The notes below the pieces were generated by a model. That model did not search any database. It was not told the origin of the DNA and saw only the letters and a list, made by a program, of their open reading frames with translations. Positions 26,201-34,526 of a stretch of DNA of 64,000 nucleotides are shown here, one piece after another. The position numbers and the translations under genes were made by a program. Origin of the DNA: Devosia oryziradicis (GTDB lineage: Bacteria; Pseudomonadota; Alphaproteobacteria; Rhizobiales; Devosiaceae); NCBI RefSeq assembly GCF_016698645.1, contig NZ_CP068047.1:868001-932000 (forward strand). Reading direction: 5' to 3'. The first letter of the stretch is position 1; each line of letters begins with the position of its first letter.

Positions 26201-26842
26201 ATGCGGGAAGCACTGATCGTCTGGGGTGGCTGGAGCGGCCACGAGCCCGAGCAATGCGCCAGGATCTACAAGGACTGGCTCGAGCAGGATGGCTTCAAGG
26301 TCTATGTCGAGGACACCACCGAGGCTTTCGCCGACCCCTCGATCCATGACCTGAGCCTCATCATCCCGATCTTCACCATGAGCAAGATCGAGAAGGAGGA
26401 GCTCTCCAACCTCACCGCCGCGGTGGAGTCGGGCGTTGGCCTGGCCGGCCATCATGGCGGCATGGGCGATGCCTTCCGCGAGGCGGTCGACTACCAGTTC
26501 ATGGTGGGCGGCCAGTGGGTGGCCCATCCGGGCAATATCATCGACTATCGCGTCGACGTGACCCGGCCGGACGATCCGATCATGGCCGGGGTCAAGAGTT
26601 TCCCCTACCATTCCGAGCAGTATTACATGCATGTGGACCCCTCCAACGAGGTCCTCGCCACCACCACCTTCAATGGCGATCACGCCAGCTGGATCGATGG
26701 CGTCACCATGCCCGTGGTGTGGAAGCGCAAGCACGGCAAGGGAAGGGTGTTCTACTCGGCGCTGGGCCATGTCTCCTCGGAGTTCCAGGTGCCGGAAATG
26801 GCAACCATCCTGCGCCGCGGCATCAACTGGGCGGCGCGGTAA
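26201..26842 (+). CDS. ThuA-domain protein
   Basis: 213 residues, GAGGAGAAGAGA ribosome site. It has the ThuA fold, related to class I glutamine amidotransferases: VWGGWSGHEPEQ at the start, GHHGGMGDAFR in the centre, and a C-terminal GKGRVFYSALGHVSSEF. ThuA was named for trehalose utilisation in Sinorhizobium; many homologues act in sugar pathways with Gfo/Idh oxidoreductases. It is downstream of a ROK regulator, so sugar-responsive control is likely. Its own chemistry is not established. Confidence 0.9.
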   Translation: MREALIVWGGWSGHEPEQCARIYKDWLEQDGFKVYVEDTTEAFADPSIHDLSLIIPIFTMSKIEKEELSNLTAAVESGVGLAGHHGGMGDAFREAVDYQFMVGGQWVAHPGNIIDYRVDVTRPDDPIMAGVKSFPYHSEQYYMHVDPSNEVLATTTFNGDHASWIDGVTMPVVWKRKHGKGRVFYSALGHVSSEFQVPEMATILRRGINWAAR

Positions 26843-26845
26843 GCG

Positions 26846-27682
26846 TCAGCCCGCCGCCAACTGCTCGAGGCGCTCCGACAGCGCCTTGAGTTCCCAATCG
26901 CGCGCCAGCGCCGCGGCCTTGTCCCAGCTCGGCACCATGTCGGGTATTTCAGGCAGCGGCGCATCGGTGACCATCGTCGCCAGCCGCCGATAGAGATGCA
27001 GGTCATCGGCCTGCGCCTCGAACTTGCCATCGGCGAGCATGGCTTCAAGGTCCGGATAGCGCTTGAGCAGGCTGGCCGCGGTCTTCTCGCCGATGCCGCG
27101 GGCCCCGGGGATCTTGTCGGACGGATCGCCGCGCAGGGCGATGAAATCGGGCACCTGTGCAGGTTCCACATCATAGCGCTCGCGCACCTGCGCGGGTCCG
27201 ATGCGGGCAATCTCACCCATCTTGACCGGGTGGAGGATGGTCACCTTGTCGGAGGCGAGTTGGAACGCGTCGCGATCGCCGCTGGCGACCAGCGCGGTGC
27301 CGCCGGCCTTGACCTCCATCGCGGCCGCGGTGGCCAGGAAGTCATCGGCCTCGAACCGCGCCGACTTGCCGCTGAGAAAACCGCAGGCGGCGACGAATTC
27401 GGGCAGGATATCGAGCTGATCGACGATATCGTCGTCATATTCGCGGCCACCCTGATAGTCCGGAAATTCCAGCGCCCGCCAGTTGGGCTCGGCCAGGGTA
27501 TCCCAGCCCACCACAACGGCGCGCGGCTGCTCCTCCTGCCAGAGGCGCAATAGGTAATTGGCAAAGCCGACAATGGCGCCACCCGCCCGATCGCCCTTGC
27601 GGCGGATGGTCTTGGGCAGGCCGTGATAGGCGCGATGGGCGAAGGAATCGCCGTCGATCACCAGGAGCGGTCGTCTTGCCAT
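26846..27682 (-). CDS. 5'-3' exonuclease (flap endonuclease family)
   Basis: 278 residues from ATG 27682, which has GGAGG 5 bases upstream. It corresponds to the stand-alone 5' nuclease domain of DNA polymerase I: LVIDGDSFAHRAYHGLP at the start, FEADDFLAT and ASGDRDAFQL acidic metal sites, and the helix-hairpin-helix GDPSDKIPGARGIGEKTA near 185-202. Such enzymes remove RNA primers or flaps. It converges on thuA with a 3-base gap. Confidence 0.92.
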   Translation of the reverse strand: MARRPLLVIDGDSFAHRAYHGLPKTIRRKGDRAGGAIVGFANYLLRLWQEEQPRAVVVGWDTLAEPNWRALEFPDYQGGREYDDDIVDQLDILPEFVAACGFLSGKSARFEADDFLATAAAMEVKAGGTALVASGDRDAFQLASDKVTILHPVKMGEIARIGPAQVRERYDVEPAQVPDFIALRGDPSDKIPGARGIGEKTAASLLKRYPDLEAMLADGKFEAQADDLHLYRRLATMVTDAPLPEIPDMVPSWDKAAALARDWELKALSERLEQLAAG

Positions 27683-27745
27683 TGATGTCCTCCAAACAGC
27701 CATAGCTTAGCGGCTGGCAGGACGATGCATAGGGGCAAGATGGGG

Positions 27746-27822
27746 TGGTGATCTCGACGGGATTCGAACCCATGACCCCCGGATTAGGAATCCGGTGCTC
27801 TATCCTGCTGAGCTACGAGACC
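27746..27822 (-). tRNA. tRNA-Arg (anticodon CCU)
   Basis: 77 nt including encoded CCA. The acceptor GGTCTCG pairs with CGAGATC (one G-U pair), the anticodon stem CCGGA/TCCGG encloses loop TTCCTAA with anticodon CCT, and the T arm has GGTTCGAATCC. Confidence 0.95.
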
Positions 27823-27916
27823 ACGATAGGGTGGATAGCAAATGCGGAGGAACGGCGAAACCCCGTTTGCTGCGAAGGCAGAGTAGGGAGGAGAGCCCGA
27901 GTGCCGGTGCCAAACA

Positions 27917-28031
27917 CACCCCTTCCAGCCTCCCTCATCAAGGGGGAGGTGCCGTTCGGTATTCGTGACTGGATCGTGCACGTGAGTGGAGCGAAAACCT
28001 CCCCCTTGATGGGGGAGGTAGGAGGGGGTGG
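27917..28031. repeat. Cruciform repeat, CCTCCC type
   Basis: Two arms of about 35 bases (around 27917-27950 and 27998-28031) are imperfect inverted copies, best in CCTCCC..ATCAAGGGGGAGGT. Each arm also folds on itself. The architecture matches the cobS-cobT element at 47960-48082, though the cores differ. Confidence 0.7.
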
Positions 28032-28238
28032 GCCACGACCACGATCCTCGTAAAAATAACTTATCCCCGCCCATTTTTCCTCTGGCATCATGCTCCCGTT
28101 CCCGCCGCTCACGCGGTGCCGACGAAGCATCGGGCGGGGAGATGGGTGGACCGGGGTCGCCTGGTCCAGGCAGGGGAAACCCGGCAGCTGCGCTTGCGAC
28201 ACAGCGTACCTGGCCCGAACCTGCCCAAAACCCCATTC

Positions 28239-28311
28239 GTGTGAAGCGGCTTTCGCCTCTTCAACTACCAAACAGGCGGCGCAAGCCGTCGGGGCGAAAG
28301 CCGCTTCGCAC
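28239..28311. repeat. 19-bp inverted repeat upstream of argJ
   Basis: GTGTGAAGCGGCTTTCGCC (28239-28257) and its complement at 28293-28311 match at 18 of 19 positions, separated by 35 bases. A transcript would form a long stable stem about 130 bases before the argJ start. Confidence 0.7.
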
Positions 28312-28437
28312 CGTGTCCTCGGGCGCTCTTGCGCTCCGACCCCGCGACGCCTCCGGGCCCAGGCGGCGCTTCCGCATGTCTTGCGGTTGCCGCATGTTTC
28401 GGGCAAACCCATGCCCACTTCGCATGAGGATTTTGCC

Positions 28438-29673
28438 ATGGCTGCCCACCCGGTTTCCCCGCTCGCTCCCAAATCCTATCCGGACCTGCCGGAAATTGCG
28501 GGCGTGCGCTTTGCCACGGCCGAAGCCGGCATCAAGTACAAGAACCGCACCGATGTGCTGCTGATGGCCTTCGACGAGGGCACCACGGCGGCCGGCGTGC
28601 TGACGCGTTCGAAATGCTCGTCCGCGGCGGTGGACTGGTGCCGGGCCAACCTGCCCGGTGGGGTCGCGCGGGGCCTGGTGGTCAATTCGGGCAATGCCAA
28701 TGCCTTTACCGGCGCCAAGGGCAAGCAGAGCGTGGCCATGACGGCCGACTACGCCGCCAAGGCGCTGGGCTGCAGCCCCAGCGAAGTCTTTCTCGCCTCG
28801 ACAGGGGTCATCGGCGAGCCGCTGTCGGCAGACAAGTTTGCCGGCGTGCTGGATGAGGCCGCGACGCGCATGGCGGAAACGCCATGGATCGAGCCGGCCA
28901 AGGCCATCATGACCACCGATACCTTCCCCAAGCTTTCGGGGGCGATCCTCGAGATCGACGGGGTTGAGGTCAAGATCAACGGCATCGCCAAGGGGTCGGG
29001 CATGATCGCCCCCGACATGGCCACGATGCTGAGCTTCGTGGTCACCGACATGCCTATTGCCGCGCCAGTTTTGCAGGCGCTGCTGGCCCGCCATGTCGAT
29101 ACCAGCTTCAACGCCATTACCGTCGACAGCGACACCTCGACATCAGATACGCTGCTGGCCTTTGCCACCGGCAAGGCGGGTGTCGAGCCGATCCAGAGCG
29201 TGGACGATCCACGCGCCGAGACCTTCGGCGAAGCGCTGCGCGACGTGCTGCTTGACCTCGCCATCCAGGTGGTGCGCGACGGCGAAGGCGCGACCAAGCA
29301 GGTTTCGGTGCATGTCGAGGGTGCAACCTCGGACGCCAGCGCGTTCCGCATCGCCAAGTCGATTGCCGACTCGCCGCTGGTCAAGACCGCCATTGCCGGC
29401 GAGGATGCCAATTGGGGCCGCGTGGTCATGGCCGTGGGCAAGGCGGGCGAGCCGGCCGATCGCGACAAGCTGGCTATCCGCTTCGGCGACCTGCTGGTGG
29501 CCAAGGATGGCGAGCGTGCCCCTGGCTATGACGAGGCCGCGACCTCGGCCTATATGAAGGGCGAGGAACTGGAGCTGACCGTGAGCCTGGGGCTCGGCGA
29601 GGGGCGCGCCACGGTCTATACCTGCGACCTCACGCATGGCTACATCACCATCAATGGCGACTATCGGAGCTGA
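28438..29673 (+). CDS. argJ: Bifunctional glutamate N-acetyltransferase/ornithine acetyltransferase
   Basis: 411 residues. ArgJ recycles the acetyl group from N-acetylornithine to glutamate in arginine synthesis and can also use acetyl-CoA. The self-cleavage site ATML is at 195-198, with T196 becoming the N-terminal nucleophile of the beta chain, preceded by [11 protein letters not shown] chose ATG 28438 because GAGGA lies about 7 bases upstream and homologues begin there. The GNAT gene starts one base after its stop. Confidence 0.96.
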   Translation: MAAHPVSPLAPKSYPDLPEIAGVRFATAEAGIKYKNRTDVLLMAFDEGTTAAGVLTRSKCSSAAVDWCRANLPGGVARGLVVNSGNANAFTGAKGKQSVAMTADYAAKALGCSPSEVFLASTGVIGEPLSADKFAGVLDEAATRMAETPWIEPAKAIMTTDTFPKLSGAILEIDGVEVKINGIAKGSGMIAPDMATMLSFVVTDMPIAAPVLQALLARHVDTSFNAITVDSDTSTSDTLLAFATGKAGVEPIQSVDDPRAETFGEALRDVLLDLAIQVVRDGEGATKQVSVHVEGATSDASAFRIAKSIADSPLVKTAIAGEDANWGRVVMAVGKAGEPADRDKLAIRFGDLLVAKDGERAPGYDEAATSAYMKGEELELTVSLGLGEGRATVYTCDLTHGYITINGDYRS

Positions 29674-29674
29674 C

Positions 29675-30421
29675 ATGGCGCTGCCCGATACGCTGACCAT
29701 GGAGCGGGCGTGCCTCAAGACCTGGCCGGGCATCGAGGTGGAATGGGACGGCTCCTGGGTGCGGCGGGCGGCGGGCGGCTTTACCAAGCGCGCCAATTCC
29801 CTGCAGTGTTTCGATCCCGATGATGGCGATAATGCCGAGGATCGCCTGGCGGCCGGCGTCGACTGGTTCACGGCGCGGGGCCTTCCCCCGGTGGTGCGCA
29901 CGACGCCCTTGGCCAGCCACAGACTCAATGCCGTTCTCGACGAGGCCGGTTGGGCGACCATCGATCGGAGCTATCTCTTCGCCATGCCGCTGGCCGAGCA
30001 CGAAGCCGATGCGCAGGGCCAACTGGTCGAGCCGCTCGACCCCCGGTTCCTCGCGGCACAGCAGGCATTGCAGGGTTATTCGGACGCCAAGGTCGACCAA
30101 ATGCGGAACGTGCTGGCGGTCTTGGCGGTCCCCGCCATGGGGATCGTCGTCGAGCGGGACGGCGCCGCCGTCGCCTCGGGGTTGATGGCGATCGCCGATG
30201 GCATCGCGGTGGCAACCAGCGTCATCGCCGACCGCAACCGGCGCCGGCAGGGGCTGGGCTCGGCCATGATGCGCACGGGGCTGGCCTGGGCCAAGGCGCA
30301 GGGCGCCACGACAGCCGCCCTCAACGTGCAGGCTGACAATGCGGCCGGGCAGGCGCTCTATGGCAGCCTGGGCTATACCCATCAGTATGACTACACCTAT
30401 CGCGTGCGAGGGCAGGCATGA
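29675..30421 (+). CDS. GNAT-family N-acetyltransferase
   Basis: 248 residues. The C-terminal half is a GNAT domain; the acetyl-CoA loop RRRQGLGSAMM is near 190-200, followed by NVQADNAAGQALYGSLGY, the standard last strand and helix. The N-terminal half may be a degenerate second GNAT fold. It lies between argJ and mutT with overlaps, an order shared by many Hyphomicrobiales, but its substrate is unknown. Confidence 0.88.
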   Translation: MALPDTLTMERACLKTWPGIEVEWDGSWVRRAAGGFTKRANSLQCFDPDDGDNAEDRLAAGVDWFTARGLPPVVRTTPLASHRLNAVLDEAGWATIDRSYLFAMPLAEHEADAQGQLVEPLDPRFLAAQQALQGYSDAKVDQMRNVLAVLAVPAMGIVVERDGAAVASGLMAIADGIAVATSVIADRNRRRQGLGSAMMRTGLAWAKAQGATTAALNVQADNAAGQALYGSLGYTHQYDYTYRVRGQA

Positions 30422-30822
30422 GCCAGTCGCTGCTCCTCGTCGTGGCGGTGGCGCTGGTGGATGCCGACCGGCGCGTGCTCATCGCCCAGCGCCCGCCGGG
30501 CAAGGCCATGGCAAGCCTGTGGGAATTTCCCGGCGGCAAGGTCGAGCCGGGGGAGACGCCAGAGGCGGCGCTCATCCGCGAACTGGAGGAAGAATTGGGC
30601 ATTTCCACCAAGACGGCCTGTCTTGCGCCCCTATCGTTCGCCAGCCACTCTTACGATAATTTTCACCTGTTGATGCCACTCTATGCCTGTCGGAAGTGGC
30701 AGGGAACGCCCGAGCCGCGGGAGCATGTCGCCCTCAAATGGGTTCGCCCGCAGCAGTTGCGGGATTATCCCATGCCACCAGCGGACGAACCGCTGATCGC
30801 AGCGCTGTGCGATCTGCTCTAA
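30418..30822 (+). CDS. mutT: 8-oxo-dGTP diphosphatase, Nudix family
   Basis: 134 residues. MutT hydrolyses 8-oxo-dGTP and so prevents A:T to C:G mutations. The Nudix box, GGKVEPGETPEAA with RELEEELGI, is at about 39-62 and all its glutamates are present. ATGA overlap with the GNAT stop indicates coupled translation. Other Nudix substrates remain possible. Confidence 0.9.
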   Translation: MSQSLLLVVAVALVDADRRVLIAQRPPGKAMASLWEFPGGKVEPGETPEAALIRELEEELGISTKTACLAPLSFASHSYDNFHLLMPLYACRKWQGTPEPREHVALKWVRPQQLRDYPMPPADEPLIAALCDLL

Positions 30823-30841
30823 GCGCGGGTCAGGGGCAAGT

Positions 30842-31042
30842 ATGTGGGCTGAGATGATCAACAGGTTCCGCAAGGACGAAAACGGCGCCACGGCCATCGA
30901 ATATGGCCTGATCGCCGCCCTGATCGCGGTTGCCCTGCTGGCCAGCTTCGCGATTCTGGGCAATTCGCTGGTCAATCTGATGAGTGCCGGCACCGGCAGT
31001 GCTTCCGACGTCATCGGCGCCCAGACCGACAAGATGGACTAG
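30842..31042 (+). CDS. flp: Flp-family type IVb pilin
   Basis: 66 residues. The class IVb prepilin motif is complete: a short basic leader, cleavage after the glycine in ENG-ATAIEYGL, glutamate at +5 and tyrosine at +6, then one long hydrophobic helix. Mature Flp builds the tight-adherence pilus and needs the CpaA/TadV peptidase, which is not in this window; tad/cpa genes are absent here, so this is an isolated copy. ATG 30854 is an alternative start. Confidence 0.9.
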   Translation: MWAEMINRFRKDENGATAIEYGLIAALIAVALLASFAILGNSLVNLMSAGTGSASDVIGAQTDKMD

Positions 31043-31052
31043 CCCGCAGGGC

Positions 31053-32546
31053 CTACTGCAACACCACGACCTTGTACTTCTCGCCGGGCACCACCGGGTC
31101 GCCGGGATAGAGGTCGTTGATGATGTAGAACAGTTCCGTGCCGCGGCTGAGGCCGGCCATCTGGCGGGCCAGCGAGTCGGCGCTGTCGCCGGCCTTGGCC
31201 GTCACGATGCGCACCGCCACCTTGCGGACCTGGTTGAGGTCGGAACTCTCGGCCCGCCGGAAGCTCTTGAGCGTCGCCTCGGCGCCCTGCGCAAAGCGGG
31301 CGCTGTCGGCCTTGGCGGCGAAGATGAAGCGGTAGACCTGGCCGTCGAGGCGCATGACCGAAACGCGGAAGAACCACTGGTCGGTCTGGGCGAGGCCCGA
31401 CGCCATCTCGATGCCGTTCAGGGTCTGGGTAGTCACGCTGTCGGCCTTGAGCCCAGCAATCCAGCCCGAGCGCAGGTAGTCGGCTAGCGGCACATTGGCC
31501 TGGACATCGGCGCTGTCGAAGCGCACCGCCTCGCCATCACCCGCGACGCCAACCACGGCGCTCTGCGAATTCTGCAGGGTATAGCCTTCGGGCACGGTGA
31601 AGGTGAATTTGGAGGCGGTATGGATAAACCGCCGGCCGACGATGGAGCCCTGGGCCGGGCTGTCGCCAAAGGTGAGGCCGGTAATGGAGGCCAGGTAGCC
31701 GTCGCGGTCGACCTCGCCCATGCCGCTCTGGCCGAACATGGTCCGGGCGGTTTCCATGGCCTTCTCGATGCGGGCTGGCGTCGATGGGTGGGACGACAGG
31801 AAGCCGGCGCCGCCGTCCTCGCCGGCCGAGAAGCTGGCAAAGCGGCTCATGACGCCGAGGAACCGGGCCGCGGCCTGGGGGTCATAGCCGGCCTTGCCGG
31901 CGAACTTGATGCCCTCACGGTCCGCCTCGAGTTCCTGGTTCTGGCCGAAGGCGGCCATGGACTGGCGCGTGCGATTGGCCGTGGCGTCGGTCGAGGTGTC
32001 TCCGCCGAAGACACCGGTAATGACGCGGTCGACAATTTCGGTGGTGCGGGTGCGGTCGGTGCGTGCGCGGGCGTGGCGCAGGGTGACGTGGGCGATTTCG
32101 TGCGCCAGTACGGCAGCCAATTCGCTGGTGTCGCTGGCCAGGGCCAGGATGCCGCGCGTCACATAGATATAGCCGCCCGGCAAGGCAAAGGCATTGACCT
32201 CGGAACTGTCGAGGATGGTCACCTGGAACTGGGCATTGGGCTGGTTGGCGGCGGCGAGCAGGCGGCCGACGATGCGCGCCACCATGATTTCGGCAGGGCG
32301 GTCGGAATAGACGCCACCATAGGCAGCGATGATGCGGGGATGCTCGCGGCGGCCGATGACGACGTCATCTGGCTCGGTCCCCTCCGGCACTACGGTAGGC
32401 GCAGGATTGTCGCCAGTCTGGGTGACGGCCACGTTATTGGCGCCGGTCAGCGTGGTGCAGGCGCTCAGCGCCAGCAGCGATACGGCCAGCAGGCCATTGC
32501 GTGTCCCGGTCTGCAAACCCTTGGCGATATGCCCCAACCCGATCAT
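31053..32546 (-). CDS. M48-family metalloprotease lipoprotein
   Basis: 497 residues. The signal peptide ends in lipobox LSAC, lipidating C30. The zinc site HEIAH is at 149-153, with a third ligand expected in the EADREG segment about 55 residues later. It resembles BepA/LoiP-type periplasmic proteases that act in outer membrane protein quality control. The last 55 residues, including a KAGDSADSLA start and a PGDPVVPGEKYKVV end, look like a LysM-type glycan-binding domain. ATGA overlap with the SNase-like gene. Confidence 0.88.
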   Translation of the reverse strand: MIGLGHIAKGLQTGTRNGLLAVSLLALSACTTLTGANNVAVTQTGDNPAPTVVPEGTEPDDVVIGRREHPRIIAAYGGVYSDRPAEIMVARIVGRLLAAANQPNAQFQVTILDSSEVNAFALPGGYIYVTRGILALASDTSELAAVLAHEIAHVTLRHARARTDRTRTTEIVDRVITGVFGGDTSTDATANRTRQSMAAFGQNQELEADREGIKFAGKAGYDPQAAARFLGVMSRFASFSAGEDGGAGFLSSHPSTPARIEKAMETARTMFGQSGMGEVDRDGYLASITGLTFGDSPAQGSIVGRRFIHTASKFTFTVPEGYTLQNSQSAVVGVAGDGEAVRFDSADVQANVPLADYLRSGWIAGLKADSVTTQTLNGIEMASGLAQTDQWFFRVSVMRLDGQVYRFIFAAKADSARFAQGAEATLKSFRRAESSDLNQVRKVAVRIVTAKAGDSADSLARQMAGLSRGTELFYIINDLYPGDPVVPGEKYKVVVLQ

Positions 32547-33382
32547 CGTGTCGCCAGAACCTCGATCTGCTCGGGATGGGTCACTTCGATGCGTGGACCA
32601 TCCCGGTCATCCACCCATCCGCGAATACGCACCAACGCATTTTCCAGCACCAGCGGATCCAGGCCGTCTTCGGCGAACAGCCGCAGGGCCGGTGCCTCGA
32701 TCACGGCGGTGAAGTCCTCTTTCCAGAACCGGCCGAAATTGAGATAGACCCGCCCACCGCTTTGTTCGGCGAGAAGGACCCTGCCTTCGACAAGTTCATA
32801 GTGGCCGGCCCGGGCGAGGAGGTCGCCCGGCGCGTTTGCCGCACGAGTGCTGTAATAGGGATCGGCCCAGATGCCAAGCCCGGCCAGACGCGCGCGCCCT
32901 TCCGCCGCAAAGAGAAGGTCGAGACAGGCACGATTGTCGGGAAAGGAATAAACCCGCGCCAGGCCCCTGGCGATCATGGCCTGCTGCGCCCAGATTTCCC
33001 CGTCCGGTGCTTCGACGAAGACATGGGCCAGCACCCGGCCATAGCGGTCCATGGTTTCGCCGCCAAAGCCGAGCCGTACGGGCTGGTTGAGGGCGATGGC
33101 TTCGAGCGCCGCCTTGGCCTCGGGCGCCAATGGCCAGGTGGGGAAGTCGGGGCGATCGAGCGGCAGCTTTGGCGCCTGGGTGCCGATCATCCGGACGACA
33201 CGGCCATCGTCGAGGATCACCGTGTCGCCATCGGTGACCGAGGTCACGATCCCGCCCGGCTCCATGCGCAACTGCTCGCAGGCAAGCGCGGCCACCGTGA
33301 CGGTGTTGAGCGCCGCCAGCGTGGCGAGATGGACGAGACTGGTCTTGAACAAGGAGTGCCCCAGAAAGATTTCATTCACCAT
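32543..33382 (-). CDS. Thermonuclease-fold protein lacking some catalytic residues
   Basis: 279 residues from ATG 33382; the ribosome site is weak, so the start is uncertain. A signal-like hydrophobic stretch near the N-terminus suggests export. The staphylococcal nuclease-like domain has DGDTV and DRYGRVLAHV (the arginine equal to R87), but the segment that normally reads R-x4-D-T-P-E here reads RMIGTQAPK, so the metal and general-base acids (D40 and E43) are replaced. Catalysis by the classical mechanism seems unlikely. It is co-translated with the M48 protease. Confidence 0.8.
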   Translation of the reverse strand: MVNEIFLGHSLFKTSLVHLATLAALNTVTVAALACEQLRMEPGGIVTSVTDGDTVILDDGRVVRMIGTQAPKLPLDRPDFPTWPLAPEAKAALEAIALNQPVRLGFGGETMDRYGRVLAHVFVEAPDGEIWAQQAMIARGLARVYSFPDNRACLDLLFAAEGRARLAGLGIWADPYYSTRAANAPGDLLARAGHYELVEGRVLLAEQSGGRVYLNFGRFWKEDFTAVIEAPALRLFAEDGLDPLVLENALVRIRGWVDDRDGPRIEVTHPEQIEVLATR

Positions 33383-33493
33383 GCACCCAAATGCGGCAAA
33401 AAATGATGAACGATCGCGAAGGCGTGAAGATCTGGGGCGGCGGTGGCCCGGCTCGCCGGGCTCACCCATCATTTGGTGATGCGATGCCGGCCG

Positions 33494-33736
33494 TCAGGCA
33501 GCGGCGCCGATCGGCTTCTTGCCGGCGATGAAGGCGCCGAAGCGCTTGGTGATGAAGGGCACGATGAGCATGACGATGGTAGTCGCCATCATCGGCACGA
33601 GCAGGAAACTGCGCTGCCACATTTCCCAACCCACCGTAAGCGGCATCAGGATGTAGAGATAGACGGTCACGACGGGATAAACGAAGACGGTCATGATCAG
33701 GGTCATGCGCAGGCGGGCGGCGAGTGAGGGTTGCAT
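33494..33736 (-). CDS. Small membrane protein, DUF2798-like
   Basis: 80 residues from ATG 33736, with AGGAGA 8 bases upstream. Two hydrophobic segments (about 8-32 and 40-62) flank a WEMWQRSF loop; this fits the two-helix DUF2798 family of unknown function. It is divergent from a TetR regulator and the gap contains inverted repeats, so it is a likely target of that regulator. Confidence 0.65.
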   Translation of the reverse strand: MQPSLAARLRMTLIMTVFVYPVVTVYLYILMPLTVGWEMWQRSFLLVPMMATTIVMLIVPFITKRFGAFIAGKKPIGAAA

Positions 33737-33750
33737 CTGCAATCTCCTAT

Positions 33751-33793
33751 GAAACGGTACGTTTCGTTACGTAACTGAACGACACGTTTCGTT
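33751..33793. promoter_or_regulatory. Candidate TetR operator region
   Basis: GAAACG-GTA-CGTTTC (33751-33765) is an inverted repeat. ACGTTTCGTT occurs twice (33759-33768 and 33784-33793), and TTACGTAA sits between. The spacing and symmetry are typical of TetR-family sites controlling two divergent genes. Confidence 0.6.
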
Positions 33794-33835
33794 CAAGTGC
33801 TTTGCTTCGGAATCTTTTTGAACCATATTGTCGGC

Positions 33836-34441
33836 ATGAGCGAGCAAGCAGCAGACGATGTCGACGATCGCCGCCGGTCCATCGGCGCCCGCCGGAACCC
33901 CGACACCGAGCGGGCGATTTTGGACGCGGCCGAAGCCATCATGGCCGAAGAGGGTATCGCCCGCTTCTCCATCGAGGCGGTGGCCAAACGCGCCCGGGCC
34001 GGCAAGCCCACCATCTACAAATGGTGGCCGGACAAGACCAAGCTGCTGCTCGATGTCTATCATCGGCAAAAACCGGCATCGGTGCATATGGATACCGGCA
34101 CGGTCGAGGGGGACGTGTTCGCATTTCTCACCGGCGTGTTTGCCCATTGGGGCGATACCGGCGCGGGGCAGGTGTTTCGCTTCGTGGTGGCCGAGGCGCA
34201 GCGCGACGAGGCAGCCGCGGAATCGCTGCGGGCCTATTCGGCCGAGCGACGGCTACAGAGCGGACAGATTTTCCAGCGCGGTATCGATCGCGGCGAGCTG
34301 GCTGCAGATGTCAATGTGGGGCTGTGTGCCGACATGCTGGCGGGCTTCATCTGGCAGCGCCTGCTGACGGGACGGATCGAGCGTGACCCCGCGCAACTGC
34401 GCCAGACGGCGCGGCAGATGGTGCGCGGGCTGCTGGCTTAG
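33836..34441 (+). CDS. TetR-family transcriptional regulator
   Basis: 201 residues. The N-terminal TetR helix-turn-helix is at about 25-70 (ILDAAEAIMAEEGIARFSIEAVAKRARAG, then PTIYKWWPDK). The C-terminal ligand-binding domain resembles the TetR_C_11/AcrR type. It is divergent from the small DUF2798-like gene, with operator-like repeats between them. The ligand is unknown. Confidence 0.92.
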   Translation: MSEQAADDVDDRRRSIGARRNPDTERAILDAAEAIMAEEGIARFSIEAVAKRARAGKPTIYKWWPDKTKLLLDVYHRQKPASVHMDTGTVEGDVFAFLTGVFAHWGDTGAGQVFRFVVAEAQRDEAAAESLRAYSAERRLQSGQIFQRGIDRGELAADVNVGLCADMLAGFIWQRLLTGRIERDPAQLRQTARQMVRGLLA

Positions 34442-34466
34442 ATCAGGCATCCAAGCAAACTCGACC

Positions 34467-34495
34467 GTCACCCTCGGGTCAAGCCCGGGGGTGAC
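34467..34495. repeat. Solo half-copy of the CCTCGGG-type palindrome
   Basis: GTCACCC-CGGG...CCCG-GGGTGAC forms one hairpin. It equals a single arm of the double elements at 46731, 51878 and 61981. It lies between the convergent TetR and parvulin genes. Confidence 0.7.
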
Positions 34496-34497
34496 GC

Positions 34498-34524
34498 TCT
34501 GTGGGTGTGGGATACCCCCACAGA
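34498..34524. terminator. Hairpin at the parvulin gene end
   Basis: TCTGTGGG (34498-34505) pairs with CCCACAGA (34517-34524), with further G/C pairing inside. It lies just before the parvulin stop and next to the solo palindrome, forming a double hairpin between convergent genes. Confidence 0.45.
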
Positions 34525-34526
34525 CC

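Larger units (their letters stand above)
27823..28437. other. Gene-free region upstream of argJ
   Basis: About 615 bases between tRNA-Arg and argJ with no convincing gene. It holds the cruciform repeat at 27917-28031 and a separate inverted repeat at 28239-28311. Long open frames here run across the repeats and have no ribosome site or protein-like composition. Confidence 0.6.

Noticed and set aside
23510-28031. tRNA genes considered as integration sites
   Set aside because: No integrase, no direct copy of the tRNA 3' end and no foreign gene block adjacent.
27813-28472. Open frame of about 219 codons on the - strand upstream of argJ
   Set aside because: It runs through the cruciform and inverted repeats, has no ribosome site and has repeat-derived composition.
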